Source of the DNA: Candidatus Woesearchaeota archaeon
Lineage (GTDB): Archaea; Nanobdellota; Nanobdellia; Woesearchaeales; GW2011-AR9
DNA: 43,553 nucleotides
Direction: 5' to 3'
Assembly (NCBI GenBank): GCA_016181265.1
Contig: JACOZP010000002.1
Location: 1-43,553 of the forward strand
Positions 1-8,427 of this stretch are shown in pieces. How positions within the stretch are numbered: position 1 is the stretch's first letter; the number at the start of each line of letters is the position of its first letter. The position numbers and the translations under genes are program-made. The notes under the pieces are model-generated. The model ran no database searches, was not told the DNA's origin, and saw only the letters and a list, made by a program, of their open reading frames with translations.

Positions 1-20
1 TCTTTGCCTTTGCTTGAAGC

Positions 21-90
21 TGCGAGCGACCCGAGCCCGTAGGCGAGCATGCCATCCGGTGTAGAGTTCCACCGGTGGTGGTCGCTCGCA
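21..90. repeat. Multi-hairpin palindromic element, copy 1
   Basis: Perfect 11-bp inverted arms TGCGAGCGACC (21-31) and GGTCGCTCGCA (80-90) enclose a second hairpin CCGGTG/CACCGG (56-61 with 70-75) and a weak 3-bp stem GCC/GGC (35-37 with 42-44), so the whole can fold as a three-way junction. The arm core GAGCGAC matches the arms of the elements at 14520 and 41925. It lies 30 nt beyond the stop codon of the minus-strand flavoenzyme gene. It could act as DNA (cruciform, protein site) or as structured RNA. It lacks the T-arm of a tRNA. Bases 1-20 and 91-119 show nothing else I can name. Confidence 0.7.
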
Positions 91-119
91 TTTGACAAAA
101 CTTGCGAAGTCCTTTTTTT

Positions 120-1484
120 TTACACCGGCACTCTCCATGCCGCTCTTTGCACTACCTCAGACAAGGCCGGATGTACGTGCACCGTCGAACGAAGAATCTC
201 CAGCGCCTTCTTGCGATTCGCTCTCATCGCCACACAGACCTCATGGATCAGCACCGATGCCTCCGGTCCGAGAATATGGCAGCCGAGAATCTCTTTCGTC
301 CTCTTGTCGACGAGGAATTTAACAAATCCTTCTTCCTCACCAAGAGCCGCACCCATCCCCGTATTTTTGTATTCATATTTTCCCGTTACATATTTCTTCT
401 TCAATTCCCGCGCTTTCTCTTCCGTCAATCCTACTCCCGCCACCTGTGGCGAACTAAAGATGGCGTGTGGCATCGGATAATAATCCACCTTTTTCCTTTT
501 GCCCAACACGGCATTTAATACACACTCCGCTTCCAAGTTTGCGCTGTGCTTAAACAGATAACGGCCGACGACATCTCCCAACGCCCAGATATTCTTGACG
601 GATGTCTGCAAATACATGTCCACCTCAATAAATCCTTTCTCGTTAACCCTTACACCTGTATTCTCCAGACCCAACGAATCTGTATTTGGCCGCACTCCTG
701 TTGCGATCAGGAGCTTCTCGCACTTCAACATTTTCTTTGTTCCTCGGCTATTGCACGTAACTCTGATCTCTTTCCCGAAACGCGACACGACCGTTACATC
801 CGTATTCAGCTGGATGTTCATTTTCTTCGCCCAGAGTTGTGTAAATAGCTCCGCAACCTCTTTATCTTCTTGTGGGATCAAAGCCCCGCCTCGCTGGACA
901 ATCGTCACTTCTGTCCCTAGTGCTGAAAAGAAATGTCCTAATTCTGCGCCGATATATCCTCCTCCGACGATCACCAGGCTTTTGGGCAGCGTCGTCAAGC
1001 GCAACGCTTCCGTACTCGTTAAGAATGGAACCCTCTCTAATCCTTTGATCGGCGGAATCGCTGGTCGGGAACCAGTCGCAATGACAATTTTTCTCCCTTG
1101 AATATGTTCACCATTCACTTCAATCGTATGGCTATCGACAAATATACCTCTTCCTTTGAACAACGTTTCGTTGCGCGCTGCGCGTACTCCTCTCTCGATG
1201 CTCCGCGCATCGCTATCGACCATAGAATTCGCCCGATCCGTCACTTTCTTGAGAACAACTGCTCCTAATCTCCCGGAGAGGCCGACGTTCTCAGCTTTCG
1301 TAATTGTTTCCGCAACATCGGCAGAATGAATCAGCATCTTGGAAGGGATACAACCGCGGTTTAAGCAGGTCCCCCCCAGCGGGCCATCTTCAATGATCGC
1401 TACTTTTAGCCCCGCGTCTGCCGCTCCTGCTGCGACATCTAATCCTGAGCCAGCGCCGATGACGATGAGATCAAAAACGTGCAT
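120..1484 (-). CDS. Dihydrolipoyl dehydrogenase-like flavoprotein disulfide reductase
   Basis: 454-aa class I pyridine nucleotide-disulfide oxidoreductase, which moves electrons between NAD(P)H and a disulfide through FAD and a redox cysteine pair. The FAD motif GAGSGL is at about 10-15, the redox pair is Cys40/Cys45 in GGTCLNRGCIPSK, a second Rossmann motif (GGGYIGAE) follows mid-protein, and the C-terminal catalytic His438/Glu443 sits in HVHPALSE. Length is normal for the family. The GxGSGL form is more typical of the mycothione-reductase-like and archaeal branch than of classical Lpd. No 2-oxoacid dehydrogenase or lipoate genes lie nearby, so the substrate is unknown. The start has GAGGT 6 nt upstream and an AT-rich TATA-like box near 1525-1536. 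The family is secure; the substrate is not. Confidence 0.9.
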   Translation of the reverse strand: MHVFDLIVIGAGSGLDVAAGAADAGLKVAIIEDGPLGGTCLNRGCIPSKMLIHSADVAETITKAENVGLSGRLGAVVLKKVTDRANSMVDSDARSIERGVRAARNETLFKGRGIFVDSHTIEVNGEHIQGRKIVIATGSRPAIPPIKGLERVPFLTSTEALRLTTLPKSLVIVGGGYIGAELGHFFSALGTEVTIVQRGGALIPQEDKEVAELFTQLWAKKMNIQLNTDVTVVSRFGKEIRVTCNSRGTKKMLKCEKLLIATGVRPNTDSLGLENTGVRVNEKGFIEVDMYLQTSVKNIWALGDVVGRYLFKHSANLEAECVLNAVLGKRKKVDYYPMPHAIFSSPQVAGVGLTEEKARELKKKYVTGKYEYKNTGMGAALGEEEGFVKFLVDKRTKEILGCHILGPEASVLIHEVCVAMRANRKKALEILRSTVHVHPALSEVVQRAAWRVPV

Positions 1485-1595
1485 ATCTCTACCTCTTTTT
1501 ATCAGAAATGAATGTTCAAAAGTATTTAAAATATTCGTTGGGCCTCCCTAACCAGAAATCGTAATCTTTATTAACCTTTAAAATAGCATTTTCTT

Positions 1596-4109
1596 GTGGA
1601 AAAGCAAACACATCAGACTCTTGGCGCAAACGTCACTCCTTCCCATTACGACCTGCTCTTCGAGCCCGACTTTAAGAAATTCACTTTTCAAGGGACGGCG
1701 TACATCGTTGTTTCTATCCGAGAACCGACCAAGACGATTAAACTTCATGCCAAAGAGATTCAGATCAAAACAGCAGAACTTCGTCAGAGAAATCTTTCCC
1801 TCTCTGCGAAAACAAATTATAATTCTCAGAAAGAAGAATTGACCCTGACGTTCCCCCAAAAGGTCCACGGTACAGCACAACTTCACATTCAATTCAGCGG
1901 AACACATAACGACGGCATGTATGGTTTCTATCGTAGTTCCTACCAACACAACAGAAAGACAGAGTATCTTCTCACTTCTCAGTTCGAGGCCGCTAATGCG
2001 AGAGCCGCTTTTCCCTGCTTTGATGAGCCCGCGTTCAAGGCGACATTCGATGTCACATTCATTGTTGACAGAAATCTCTTCACACTCTCCAATATGCCTA
2101 TTAAGAAGGAAAAATCTCTTCCCGATAACAAAAAGCGCGTTTCGTTTCTCACTTCTCCTCGTATGTCCACGTATCTCCTCTACCTTGGTGTAGGGCACTT
2201 TAAGTTCATTCAGACAAAGCATCGTCATATTCTCATCCGCGTCCTGACTACACCCGAAAAAATTCATCTTGCTCATCTCGCTTTGGATTATACCAAAAAA
2301 TTTTTAGCTTTTTTTGAGAAATATTTTCAAGTCAATTACCCCCTTCCCAAAGTCGATATCATTGCCATTCCTGATTTTGCCGCTGGCGCGATGGAGAATT
2401 GGGGTGCTATTACCTTCAGAGAGATCGCGCTCCTTGGAAACGAAAAGACTTCCGTCGCCGTCAAACAGAATATTGCCATTACCGTCGCTCATGAACTTGC
2501 GCACCAATGGTTCGGCAATCTCGTGACGATGCAATGGTGGGATGACCTTTGGCTCAATGAAAGCTTTGCCACATTTATGAGCTATAAAGCGGTCAATGCT
2601 GCGTTTCCCGAATGGGACTTGCCGCTGCAATACTTTGAAGACACTATCGCTGATGCTCTTTCTGCGGATGAGATCGAAGCAACACATCCGATCAATGTCC
2701 ATGTTAATACTCCCGGCGAGATTGATGAGATCTTTGATAACATCAGCTATGACAAAGGCGGCAGCGTCCTGCATATGCTTGAAGATGCGGTAGGAGAAAC
2801 CGCCTTCCGTAAAGGACTTACGCTCTATCTCAAAAAGCATGCGTACAAGAATGCGACAAAACACGATCTGTGGACTGCGATTCAGGAAGCGAAAAAAGAG
2901 AATTTTGTCTCGACCATGGTGCACGGTTGGATTACCCAATCTGGTTACCCGCTTGTTTCCGTAACAAAAGAGAACAATAAATATCATCTTTCACAGCAAC
3001 GCTTTTCTCTTCTGGGAAAACAGCATTCCGAAAGCTGGATCATTCCTCTGCGCTATACCACGGATCAGGGTAAAGCGGGAACAACCATTCTCCGGGAGAA
3101 GACGACATCCTTCCCCTCTTCTACTCGTTGGATTAAAGTAAATTACGGCCAGCCAGGATTCTATCGCGTCCGATACGACTCTTCGCTTCTCGCTCAGTTA
3201 GGGGCGAGCTTGCGTCGGCAGAAGATTTCCTCTCTCGATGCTGCAGGCATTGAGAACGACCTCTTTTCATTGATGATTTCTCGACAATATTCTCTTTCCG
3301 AATATCTGAGTTTTATTGAACAATATTGTCTTGATGCCGAGTATCCGCTCAACTCCAGTATCTCTGGGCATCTCGGCTGGCTTCTTCGTCTCGCGGCCGG
3401 AAGTGATCTGGAACCCGCAGTCAGAAAGACTAGCCTGCTCTTTCATCTTCAACAGTTAAAGAAAATTGGCTGGCAGCGTGCAAAGCATGAACGAAACACC
3501 ACGACACTTCTCCGTTCGATGGTCATCAGCAATTTGGGGTTAGCCGGCCACGCCGAGACGTTGAAGAAAGGAAAAGAACTCTTCCGGCAGATCCAGCGTG
3601 GTCACGATTCGATCGATCCTAACTTACGAAGCACAATTTATCTTTTAGCTGCTCGCCAAGGTGACGAAAAAATGTTCTCCTATTTCGTCAAGCAATATCA
3701 GAAAGAGACGCTGCCTGAAGAAAGTCGTCGCCTCCTTCGTGCTATTGGTATGTTCCGTCAAAAATCATTGACCGAGAAAGCGCTAGCTTTTTCTCTCTCT
3801 GCTGTCCGTCTGCAAGATTCCTACATCATTCCTTTCATGGTCTCGCTGAATCCTGGCACTAATACACTGCTCTGGTCGTGGACGAAAAAACACTGGCCAT
3901 CGTTTATGAAAAAATTCACCAGCGGCACACACATGCTCGGTTCCTTTGTCCGTACGATGTCTTCGTGTTCAGGAGAAAAGATAGAAGAAGACATCGCCCA
4001 TTTCTTCTCGTTGAAAAAGAATATGCGTGATGATGTCAAGCTAGTCGTCAAACAAGTATTGGAACATCTTGAGATCAACCGCAGATTTATGGAGAAGAAT
4101 TTGAAGTGA
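1596..4109 (+). CDS. M1 family zinc aminopeptidase
   Basis: 837-aa gluzincin aminopeptidase that removes N-terminal residues from peptides, probably in the cytosol downstream of the proteasome, whose alpha subunit is also encoded in this window. The exopeptidase motif GAMENWG is at 264-270. The zinc site HELAH is at 299-303 with the third ligand Glu322 in WLNESFA. The C-terminal ERAP1-like helical region makes up the last ~330 residues. Length agrees with the tricorn-interacting factor F2/F3 and PepN group. Translation starts at GTG, with TTTATTAAC about 26 nt before it, so the mRNA is probably leaderless. It is divergent from the flavoenzyme gene, and its 3' end overlaps the convergent metalloprotease-like gene by 23 nt. 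Confidence 0.95.
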   Translation: MEKQTHQTLGANVTPSHYDLLFEPDFKKFTFQGTAYIVVSIREPTKTIKLHAKEIQIKTAELRQRNLSLSAKTNYNSQKEELTLTFPQKVHGTAQLHIQFSGTHNDGMYGFYRSSYQHNRKTEYLLTSQFEAANARAAFPCFDEPAFKATFDVTFIVDRNLFTLSNMPIKKEKSLPDNKKRVSFLTSPRMSTYLLYLGVGHFKFIQTKHRHILIRVLTTPEKIHLAHLALDYTKKFLAFFEKYFQVNYPLPKVDIIAIPDFAAGAMENWGAITFREIALLGNEKTSVAVKQNIAITVAHELAHQWFGNLVTMQWWDDLWLNESFATFMSYKAVNAAFPEWDLPLQYFEDTIADALSADEIEATHPINVHVNTPGEIDEIFDNISYDKGGSVLHMLEDAVGETAFRKGLTLYLKKHAYKNATKHDLWTAIQEAKKENFVSTMVHGWITQSGYPLVSVTKENNKYHLSQQRFSLLGKQHSESWIIPLRYTTDQGKAGTTILREKTTSFPSSTRWIKVNYGQPGFYRVRYDSSLLAQLGASLRRQKISSLDAAGIENDLFSLMISRQYSLSEYLSFIEQYCLDAEYPLNSSISGHLGWLLRLAAGSDLEPAVRKTSLLFHLQQLKKIGWQRAKHERNTTTLLRSMVISNLGLAGHAETLKKGKELFRQIQRGHDSIDPNLRSTIYLLAARQGDEKMFSYFVKQYQKETLPEESRRLLRAIGMFRQKSLTEKALAFSLSAVRLQDSYIIPFMVSLNPGTNTLLWSWTKKHWPSFMKKFTSGTHMLGSFVRTMSSCSGEKIEEDIAHFFSLKKNMRDDVKLVVKQVLEHLEINRRFMEKNLK

Positions 4110-4722
4110 GAAACTCTCTAATTACTCTTCTCTCGAAAGAAGAAGGGAGGTCCATTTTTAATCGCTCACGCAGCCTATTCACGTTCCACGCGTAATTTCT
4201 AGATGCTATTCTGTATATTCTTCGATCTTTAACGTTATCGGGCATAGATTTTAGTTGGTTTTCATAGGCTCTCACTTCCATAACGTAGTGGATAACATCG
4301 GGGGAGAGATTTTCACAGTTCATCAATGTTATTTTCCTCTTCGAACTAATTGAGATTCCCTCAGCCCAATCGCTTGCATGGACATATTCGTGATCACGGA
4401 GGATAGATAGTATTTCTTCAAGATCAAATCTTCCGATTGCCGAAAATACAAAAATCCCGGCCGGCCTGTGTAATCCTAAAGCATAAGGGTCACAGATAAC
4501 ATAGGCCATAGCTCCTCTTATTAGTTCTCCTGCCCAGTGTTTTTTTATCTCTTCTTCAGTCAAGACCACTCCGTTAGGTCGGTGTTCCCGCACAGCATGT
4601 GCATATCTTTCTAGCGTTGGACAATACACGACTTCTGATACTGCTTTGCAGGGATGTCTTTCTAGAAATGTACTTAGGTAATCTTTTAGTTCCCCTTCTT
4701 TCCACTCGTATAAGCGGCTCAT
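4087..4722 (-). CDS. Putative HExxH zinc metallopeptidase, unrecognised family
   Basis: 211-aa protein with HEYVH at 111-115 in the context LRDHEYVHASDW, the minimal zincin zinc-binding motif. About 35 residues on is EVRAYENQL, where Glu149 or Glu154 could be the third ligand as in gluzincins. There is no signal peptide or clear membrane segment, so it is likely cytosolic. Similar small HExxH proteins occur in toxin-antitoxin and protein-maturation contexts, but I do not recognise this one. TTTTAAAAG about 25 nt upstream of ATG supports the start. The 3' end overlaps the aminopeptidase gene tail to tail. The ORF is sound; peptidase function is inferred from one motif. Confidence 0.7.
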   Translation of the reverse strand: MSRLYEWKEGELKDYLSTFLERHPCKAVSEVVYCPTLERYAHAVREHRPNGVVLTEEEIKKHWAGELIRGAMAYVICDPYALGLHRPAGIFVFSAIGRFDLEEILSILRDHEYVHASDWAEGISISSKRKITLMNCENLSPDVIHYVMEVRAYENQLKSMPDNVKDRRIYRIASRNYAWNVNRLRERLKMDLPSSFERRVIREFLTSNSSP

Positions 4723-4831
4723 TCGTATTAATAATCGGGAATTCTTTTAAAATTCTAGCTCCGAAATGAACCATTACCCTTCTTCCATAGTGAACAATCT
4801 TTATATAGAAAAATAGGCACTCTTCTTCGAG

Positions 4832-5809
4832 ATGCACAAACCCAAAGTCTTTGTTACTCGCAAAATTCCCGATGCCGGAATAAGCTTACTAAGAGAATGT
4901 TGCGATGTGCGCGTCTATCCTAAAGATCAAGTCATCTCACGGAAGGAACTTATGAACGGAGTGAAATGGTGTGATGCTCTTCTCTGCTTGCTTACCGAAA
5001 AGATCGATAAAGAAGTTTTTGATACCAATCCTCATCTAAAGATCATCGCAAACTATGCCGTCGGTTTTGATAATATTGATGTTAAATATGCCACTAGCAA
5101 ACGGATTCCTGTAACCAACACTCCCGGCGTGCTTGAGGATGCCGTCGCAGAACATACCTTTGCTTTGCTTCTAACCATCACCAAAAAGATCGTTGAAGCC
5201 GACACGTTTACCCGTGCCGGGAAGTATAGATTTTGGGAACCACTCTTGTTTATCAGTCCCCAATTGAAAGGGAAAACACTGGGAATCATCGGACTCGGTC
5301 GTATCGGCAGTCTCGTTGCCGAGAAAGCTGTAGCTATGGGGATAAAAGTGATCTACACAGATATCCAGCGTAACTCTTCATTTGAAAGACAATTCCATGC
5401 TCGATTCGTCTCCAAGGAAGTGCTGTTGGAAAATGCAGATTTCGTCAGCCTCCACGTTCCTCTTCTTCCTTCCACGCATCATCTGATCGGCAGCAAAGAA
5501 TTAAATATGATGAAAAAGACAGCATATCTCATCAATACTTCTCGCGGTCCTGTCGTTGACGAGAAAGCGTTGGTACAAGCGTTAAAGAAGAAAATGATTG
5601 CTGGCGCTGCGTTAGATGTGTATGAGTTCGAGCCGAAACTAACGTCTGGTCTTACCAAGCTGCGCAATGTCGTTCTTACACCACACATCGCCTCTGCTAC
5701 ACGGGAAGCTCGCCAAGCGATGTCCATTATCGCAGCAAAGAATATTCTTGCCGTCTTGAACGGGAAGAAAGCACTTACCCCTATCAATCCAGAAGTGTAT
5801 ACTAAATAA
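4832..5809 (+). CDS. gyaR: D-isomer-specific 2-hydroxyacid dehydrogenase, glyoxylate reductase type
   Basis: 325-aa NAD(P)H-dependent dehydrogenase of the glyoxylate/hydroxypyruvate reductase group. The N-terminus KPKVFVTRKIP is characteristic of archaeal GyaR. The nucleotide motif GLGRIG is at 154-159. The catalytic triad is Arg238 (NTSRGP), Glu267 and His285 (TPHIASAT). The length is normal. CTTTATATAG about 27 nt before ATG implies a leaderless transcript. Its stop codon abuts the stop codon of the convergent NDH-like gene with no spacer. Phosphoglycerate dehydrogenase is a less likely alternative because the C-terminal ACT domain is absent. Confidence 0.87.
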   Translation: MHKPKVFVTRKIPDAGISLLRECCDVRVYPKDQVISRKELMNGVKWCDALLCLLTEKIDKEVFDTNPHLKIIANYAVGFDNIDVKYATSKRIPVTNTPGVLEDAVAEHTFALLLTITKKIVEADTFTRAGKYRFWEPLLFISPQLKGKTLGIIGLGRIGSLVAEKAVAMGIKVIYTDIQRNSSFERQFHARFVSKEVLLENADFVSLHVPLLPSTHHLIGSKELNMMKKTAYLINTSRGPVVDEKALVQALKKKMIAGAALDVYEFEPKLTSGLTKLRNVVLTPHIASATREARQAMSIIAAKNILAVLNGKKALTPINPEVYTK

Positions 5810-6844
5810 TTATGTTCGATATCTTCTCATCGTCTTCCACTCGATCAGCGACTTTAAGAGACCAGGAATAATTCCCGTGCAGACAAATCTCTTGTAGATA
5901 AAAATACCATGCTTCGCACCAAGACTGATGACCATGGGGCGCGGATGGGAAACGTAGTGTTTTAACTTCTCTCCGGATTCTAGAGCGAGAAGATTATCGA
6001 CAACTAGTTTTGCTTGTTCTTCTGCTCCCTGTGCCGTTTTCTCTTCGCGAAGATCATTACAATCACCTGCTGCAAAGAGATGAGGATGATGCGGCAGCTG
6101 CAAGAAATTATTCACTTGAATAAAATTTTTCTCATTGAGAAGATTGGAGAGATGCGGGGCGAAAAATTCCGTGTTAGGAGAAATACCAATACAGAGGAAG
6201 ACAAGGTCAGCAGAAAGTTTCTTCCCGTTATGAGTGGTATATATCTTTCTTTGCCCTAAGTTCACTCTCTCTCTAAAGAGAATTTGTACGTTTCGTTTTC
6301 GCAGAAATGCTTCAGCATATGTTTGCGCACGCCGCGGCGTACGTTCGAGCAAAGTATTCTGTGCATGAGCGACTGTCACTTTCTTGTTTGGATATCGTTC
6401 AATGATTTCCGCCGCTAACTCCACGCCCACAACACCGCCACCGACGATCAAGATTTTCTTTGCGTCCTCCAATTTCTGCGCATACTCGCGCAACTCTTTA
6501 CCACGCGCGGCAATCGCAATATTCTCCTCTTTGATCGGCGTGGTATAGTGCGAACCGGAAGCGATAACCAAATAATCAAACGGATAATGTTTCTGGTCGG
6601 CGATTACTTCCGCGGATGTAAATTCTGTTACCGCTTTCTGGATTATTGTAGTGTGCCGTAAGTAAGCGCTATGCTTCACTTCGATCTTTTTGAGATGGTC
6701 TGGTTGAACTAAAGTACGCAGCACCGAAGGCGTGAATTCAAAATAATCTTTCGTATCGAACAGCGTGACGTGGAATTGCTGTTCGAGTTTTCTAGCGATA
6801 TACGATCCGGCGAATCCGCCGCCGATGATGATGAGGTGTTTCAT
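5810..6844 (-). CDS. NDH-2/AMID-like FAD-dependent NAD(P)H oxidoreductase
   Basis: 344-aa two-dinucleotide-binding-domain flavoprotein. The FAD motif GGGFAG is at 8-13, the NAD(P)H motif GGGVVG at 135-140, and the late FAD motif AAGDC near residue 260. Such enzymes pass electrons from NAD(P)H to quinones or other acceptors at the membrane face. The protein is shorter than typical NDH-2 (about 400 aa), has no clear C-terminal anchor and is nearer the AMID/FSP1 type. ATTATATAAT lies about 25-30 nt before ATG on this strand. No respiratory genes are in the window, so the acceptor is unknown. Confidence 0.83.
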   Translation of the reverse strand: MKHLIIIGGGFAGSYIARKLEQQFHVTLFDTKDYFEFTPSVLRTLVQPDHLKKIEVKHSAYLRHTTIIQKAVTEFTSAEVIADQKHYPFDYLVIASGSHYTTPIKEENIAIAARGKELREYAQKLEDAKKILIVGGGVVGVELAAEIIERYPNKKVTVAHAQNTLLERTPRRAQTYAEAFLRKRNVQILFRERVNLGQRKIYTTHNGKKLSADLVFLCIGISPNTEFFAPHLSNLLNEKNFIQVNNFLQLPHHPHLFAAGDCNDLREEKTAQGAEEQAKLVVDNLLALESGEKLKHYVSHPRPMVISLGAKHGIFIYKRFVCTGIIPGLLKSLIEWKTMRRYRT

Positions 6845-6894
6845 GGATTCGTCTAGAAACAGAATTGTATTATATAATTATTTTCTTTTATGGA

Positions 6895-7227
6895 CTATCT
6901 CTTCACTTCTTTTAGAGTAACGTATCCTTCACTAACCAACCGTGCGTATGCAGAACTTAACTTTTCCATTACCCCGCGTATCGCCCTGGCAGACCACCCA
7001 TTACTCTGCAGATCACTTGGAGCATCGATGAAAATTCTTTTTGCCGCATCATAACGAAGAAACGCTTCCGTGGTTACCGCTTCGATCTCAACCGTCACTC
7101 CGACGGCATACAAAGGCCCATTTCCTTCTGCTCTCGTCTTCAGTCCTATTTTTCCTTTCGTGGTAACAGCTCCTGTTTTCTCTTCCACGGAAAAGACAAC
7201 CTCATCTAGAGAAACTGCGTGTGACAT
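6895..7227 (-). CDS. Small hypothetical protein
   Basis: 110-aa protein I do not recognise. The first ~65 residues alternate polar and hydrophobic residues and look like beta strands. The rest looks helical (SARAIRGVMEKLSSAYARLV). There is no signal peptide, membrane segment or cysteine motif. CTTAAATAG lies about 25 nt before ATG, consistent with its own leaderless promoter. It sits between the NDH-like gene and the DUF5679-like gene on the same strand but appears separately transcribed. Confidence 0.7.
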   Translation of the reverse strand: MSHAVSLDEVVFSVEEKTGAVTTKGKIGLKTRAEGNGPLYAVGVTVEIEAVTTEAFLRYDAAKRIFIDAPSDLQSNGWSARAIRGVMEKLSSAYARLVSEGYVTLKEVKR

Positions 7228-7263
7228 GATTCCTAGGAGCCCGTTAATCTATTTAAGAATTCC

Positions 7264-7292
7264 GGTTAAAATAAAAAATAAAAAATAAAAAG
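7264..7292 (-). terminator. Poly-T terminator after the zinc-ribbon gene
   Basis: Read on the minus strand this is repeated runs of five to six T separated by single A residues, starting about 10 nt after the stop of the 7302-7469 gene. Archaeal RNA polymerase terminates on such T-runs without a hairpin. Confidence 0.55.
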
Positions 7293-7301
7293 CGTAAGTA
7301 T

Positions 7302-7469
7302 CTATTTCTTCGCACCCATAATTCGGAACATGGTTGTTCCACACTTAGGACATTTTCCTTTCATCGCTCGGCGAGTAACACCGCCTTTTCCTTTCATCGC
7401 TACTTCTTTACCATCCGCCATTTGGCGTTTTGCTTTACACTTGACACAATATGCTTCTACTCCTGCCAT
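7302..7469 (-). CDS. DUF5679-like small zinc ribbon protein
   Basis: 55-aa protein below the ORF-track cutoff. Two CxxC knuckles (CVKC at 8-11 and CPKC at 40-43) are separated by a basic, glycine-rich loop, and it ends FRIMGAKK. The start AYCVKCKAKR and the CGTxMFRI ending are the hallmarks of the DUF5679 family, often found in archaea and thought to bind nucleic acid or protein; function unknown. GAGGTG lies 8 nt before ATG. A TATA-like TTTTTAAGG near 7551-7558 would give a leader of about 60 nt that can form a short hairpin (CACGC/GCGTG). Confidence 0.85.
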   Translation of the reverse strand: MAGVEAYCVKCKAKRQMADGKEVAMKGKGGVTRRAMKGKCPKCGTTMFRIMGAKK

Positions 7470-7707
7470 TATTCACACCTCGGTTTTAATCTTAAGAACG
7501 TTACGTTAACTCTCTCACGCCCTTTGTACGGGTATAAGCGTGTTTCCCCTTAAAAAGCTTTCGTAAGATTAGGCTGGAAACCCGATAGAAATACCTCATT
7601 CAGCATTAATTCCTGTTCTTCTCTCTTCTATTAATTTCTATCAAAATATTCCTCTAAGAATTATTCTCACAATCTTTTTTTTAAAGAATTGATAATCTCT
7701 AGAGATC
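7470..7707. promoter_or_regulatory. Divergent promoter region
   Basis: This 238-nt spacer separates the DUF5679-like gene (minus) from the kinase-like gene (plus). Minus side: TATA-like box near 7551-7558 and a GAGGTG ribosome site. Plus side: TTTTTTTAAAG near 7676-7685, about 25 nt before ATG. No RNA gene or coding stretch was seen in the middle. Confidence 0.5.
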
Positions 7708-8424
7708 ATGACTTCATTTCCGACAGTTACTGATCTCTTGGCCGAGCATGGTTCATTGCAGAAATACACCTCACCAACAGGTAACTACTTCCTCGTTTTC
7801 CCTACTTGTCAGGTTCCTCTTGAATATCTGTTCGAAGAACGATGGCATCCTTTCGATAAAAGAGTTAACCATGGGAATTTTCGTCGTGTTCGTCACATCG
7901 CTAAATTAGAGGATGGCACTAAAGCAAATTTTTATGTTAAGTCTCCGGAAGTAGTGTTCACTGCTTCCCGTTCAGTTCTGGAAAAAGGAAAATACTGGTG
8001 GGGTGGGCCACGATCTGGAGAAAAATCCGTGGCCATCGTAGATCATCCTCTGATTCAAGAACAGAGCCAATGGGAAGCATTGATCCTTCTAGGATTATAC
8101 TCCGCTCATATTGCTGCTGAAATCCCTTATGCTCTTTTGGTAACCCCGCAAGGTAAACAAGAATTGATTGTAGGTGAAGTGCGAGACGGGAGTCATTCTC
8201 GGGAATACTATCCTCCTCGGAATTATCTCGAATTAGAACGTGCCGTCCACGAGGCCGGTTTCACTGAGAACGATTTTGCTGGTCACAACATGCTTCAACC
8301 AAAGGATGGCCTTCTTACGATTATCGATGTCAATCGCTGGCGCTGGTCTCCATATACCGATGCCTTTGATCAACAACTCTTAACTCTTGTCAAAGAAAAA
8401 GCTGGATCCGTAGTGAAGAAATAG
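7708..8424 (+). CDS. Orphan protein with kinase-fold catalytic signature
   Basis: 238-aa protein without an obvious named family. The C-terminal half carries the spacing of a kinase-fold catalytic loop: Asp189-x4-Asn194 in NDFAGHNML, equivalent to HRDxxxxN, then TIIDVN with Asp207 equivalent to DFG, 13 residues later. Upstream, LIVGEV (153-158) resembles a hinge strand, Glu123 (QWEAL) could be the helix-C glutamate and Lys78 (FYVKSP) the ATP lysine. No glycine loop is evident. This is closest in style to small-molecule or atypical kinases (APH/RIO/lipopolysaccharide kinase types). It is soluble, and its stop lies 3 nt from the convergent valS stop. The gene is well supported; kinase activity is inference. 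Confidence 0.72.
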   Translation: MTSFPTVTDLLAEHGSLQKYTSPTGNYFLVFPTCQVPLEYLFEERWHPFDKRVNHGNFRRVRHIAKLEDGTKANFYVKSPEVVFTASRSVLEKGKYWWGGPRSGEKSVAIVDHPLIQEQSQWEALILLGLYSAHIAAEIPYALLVTPQGKQELIVGEVRDGSHSREYYPPRNYLELERAVHEAGFTENDFAGHNMLQPKDGLLTIIDVNRWRWSPYTDAFDQQLLTLVKEKAGSVVKK

Positions 8425-8427
8425 TTC

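Noticed and set aside
21-90. tRNA-like length and 7+ bp closing stem
   Set aside because: No T-arm consensus (GTTCRANNC), no D-arm pattern and no plausible anticodon loop; treated as a palindromic element.
595-1101. 168-aa plus-strand ORF opposite the flavoenzyme
   Set aside because: Shadow of a well-supported gene, with no promoter or family signal.
1578-2276. 232-aa minus-strand ORF
   Set aside because: Lies entirely opposite the M1 aminopeptidase, with low-complexity composition; a shadow frame.
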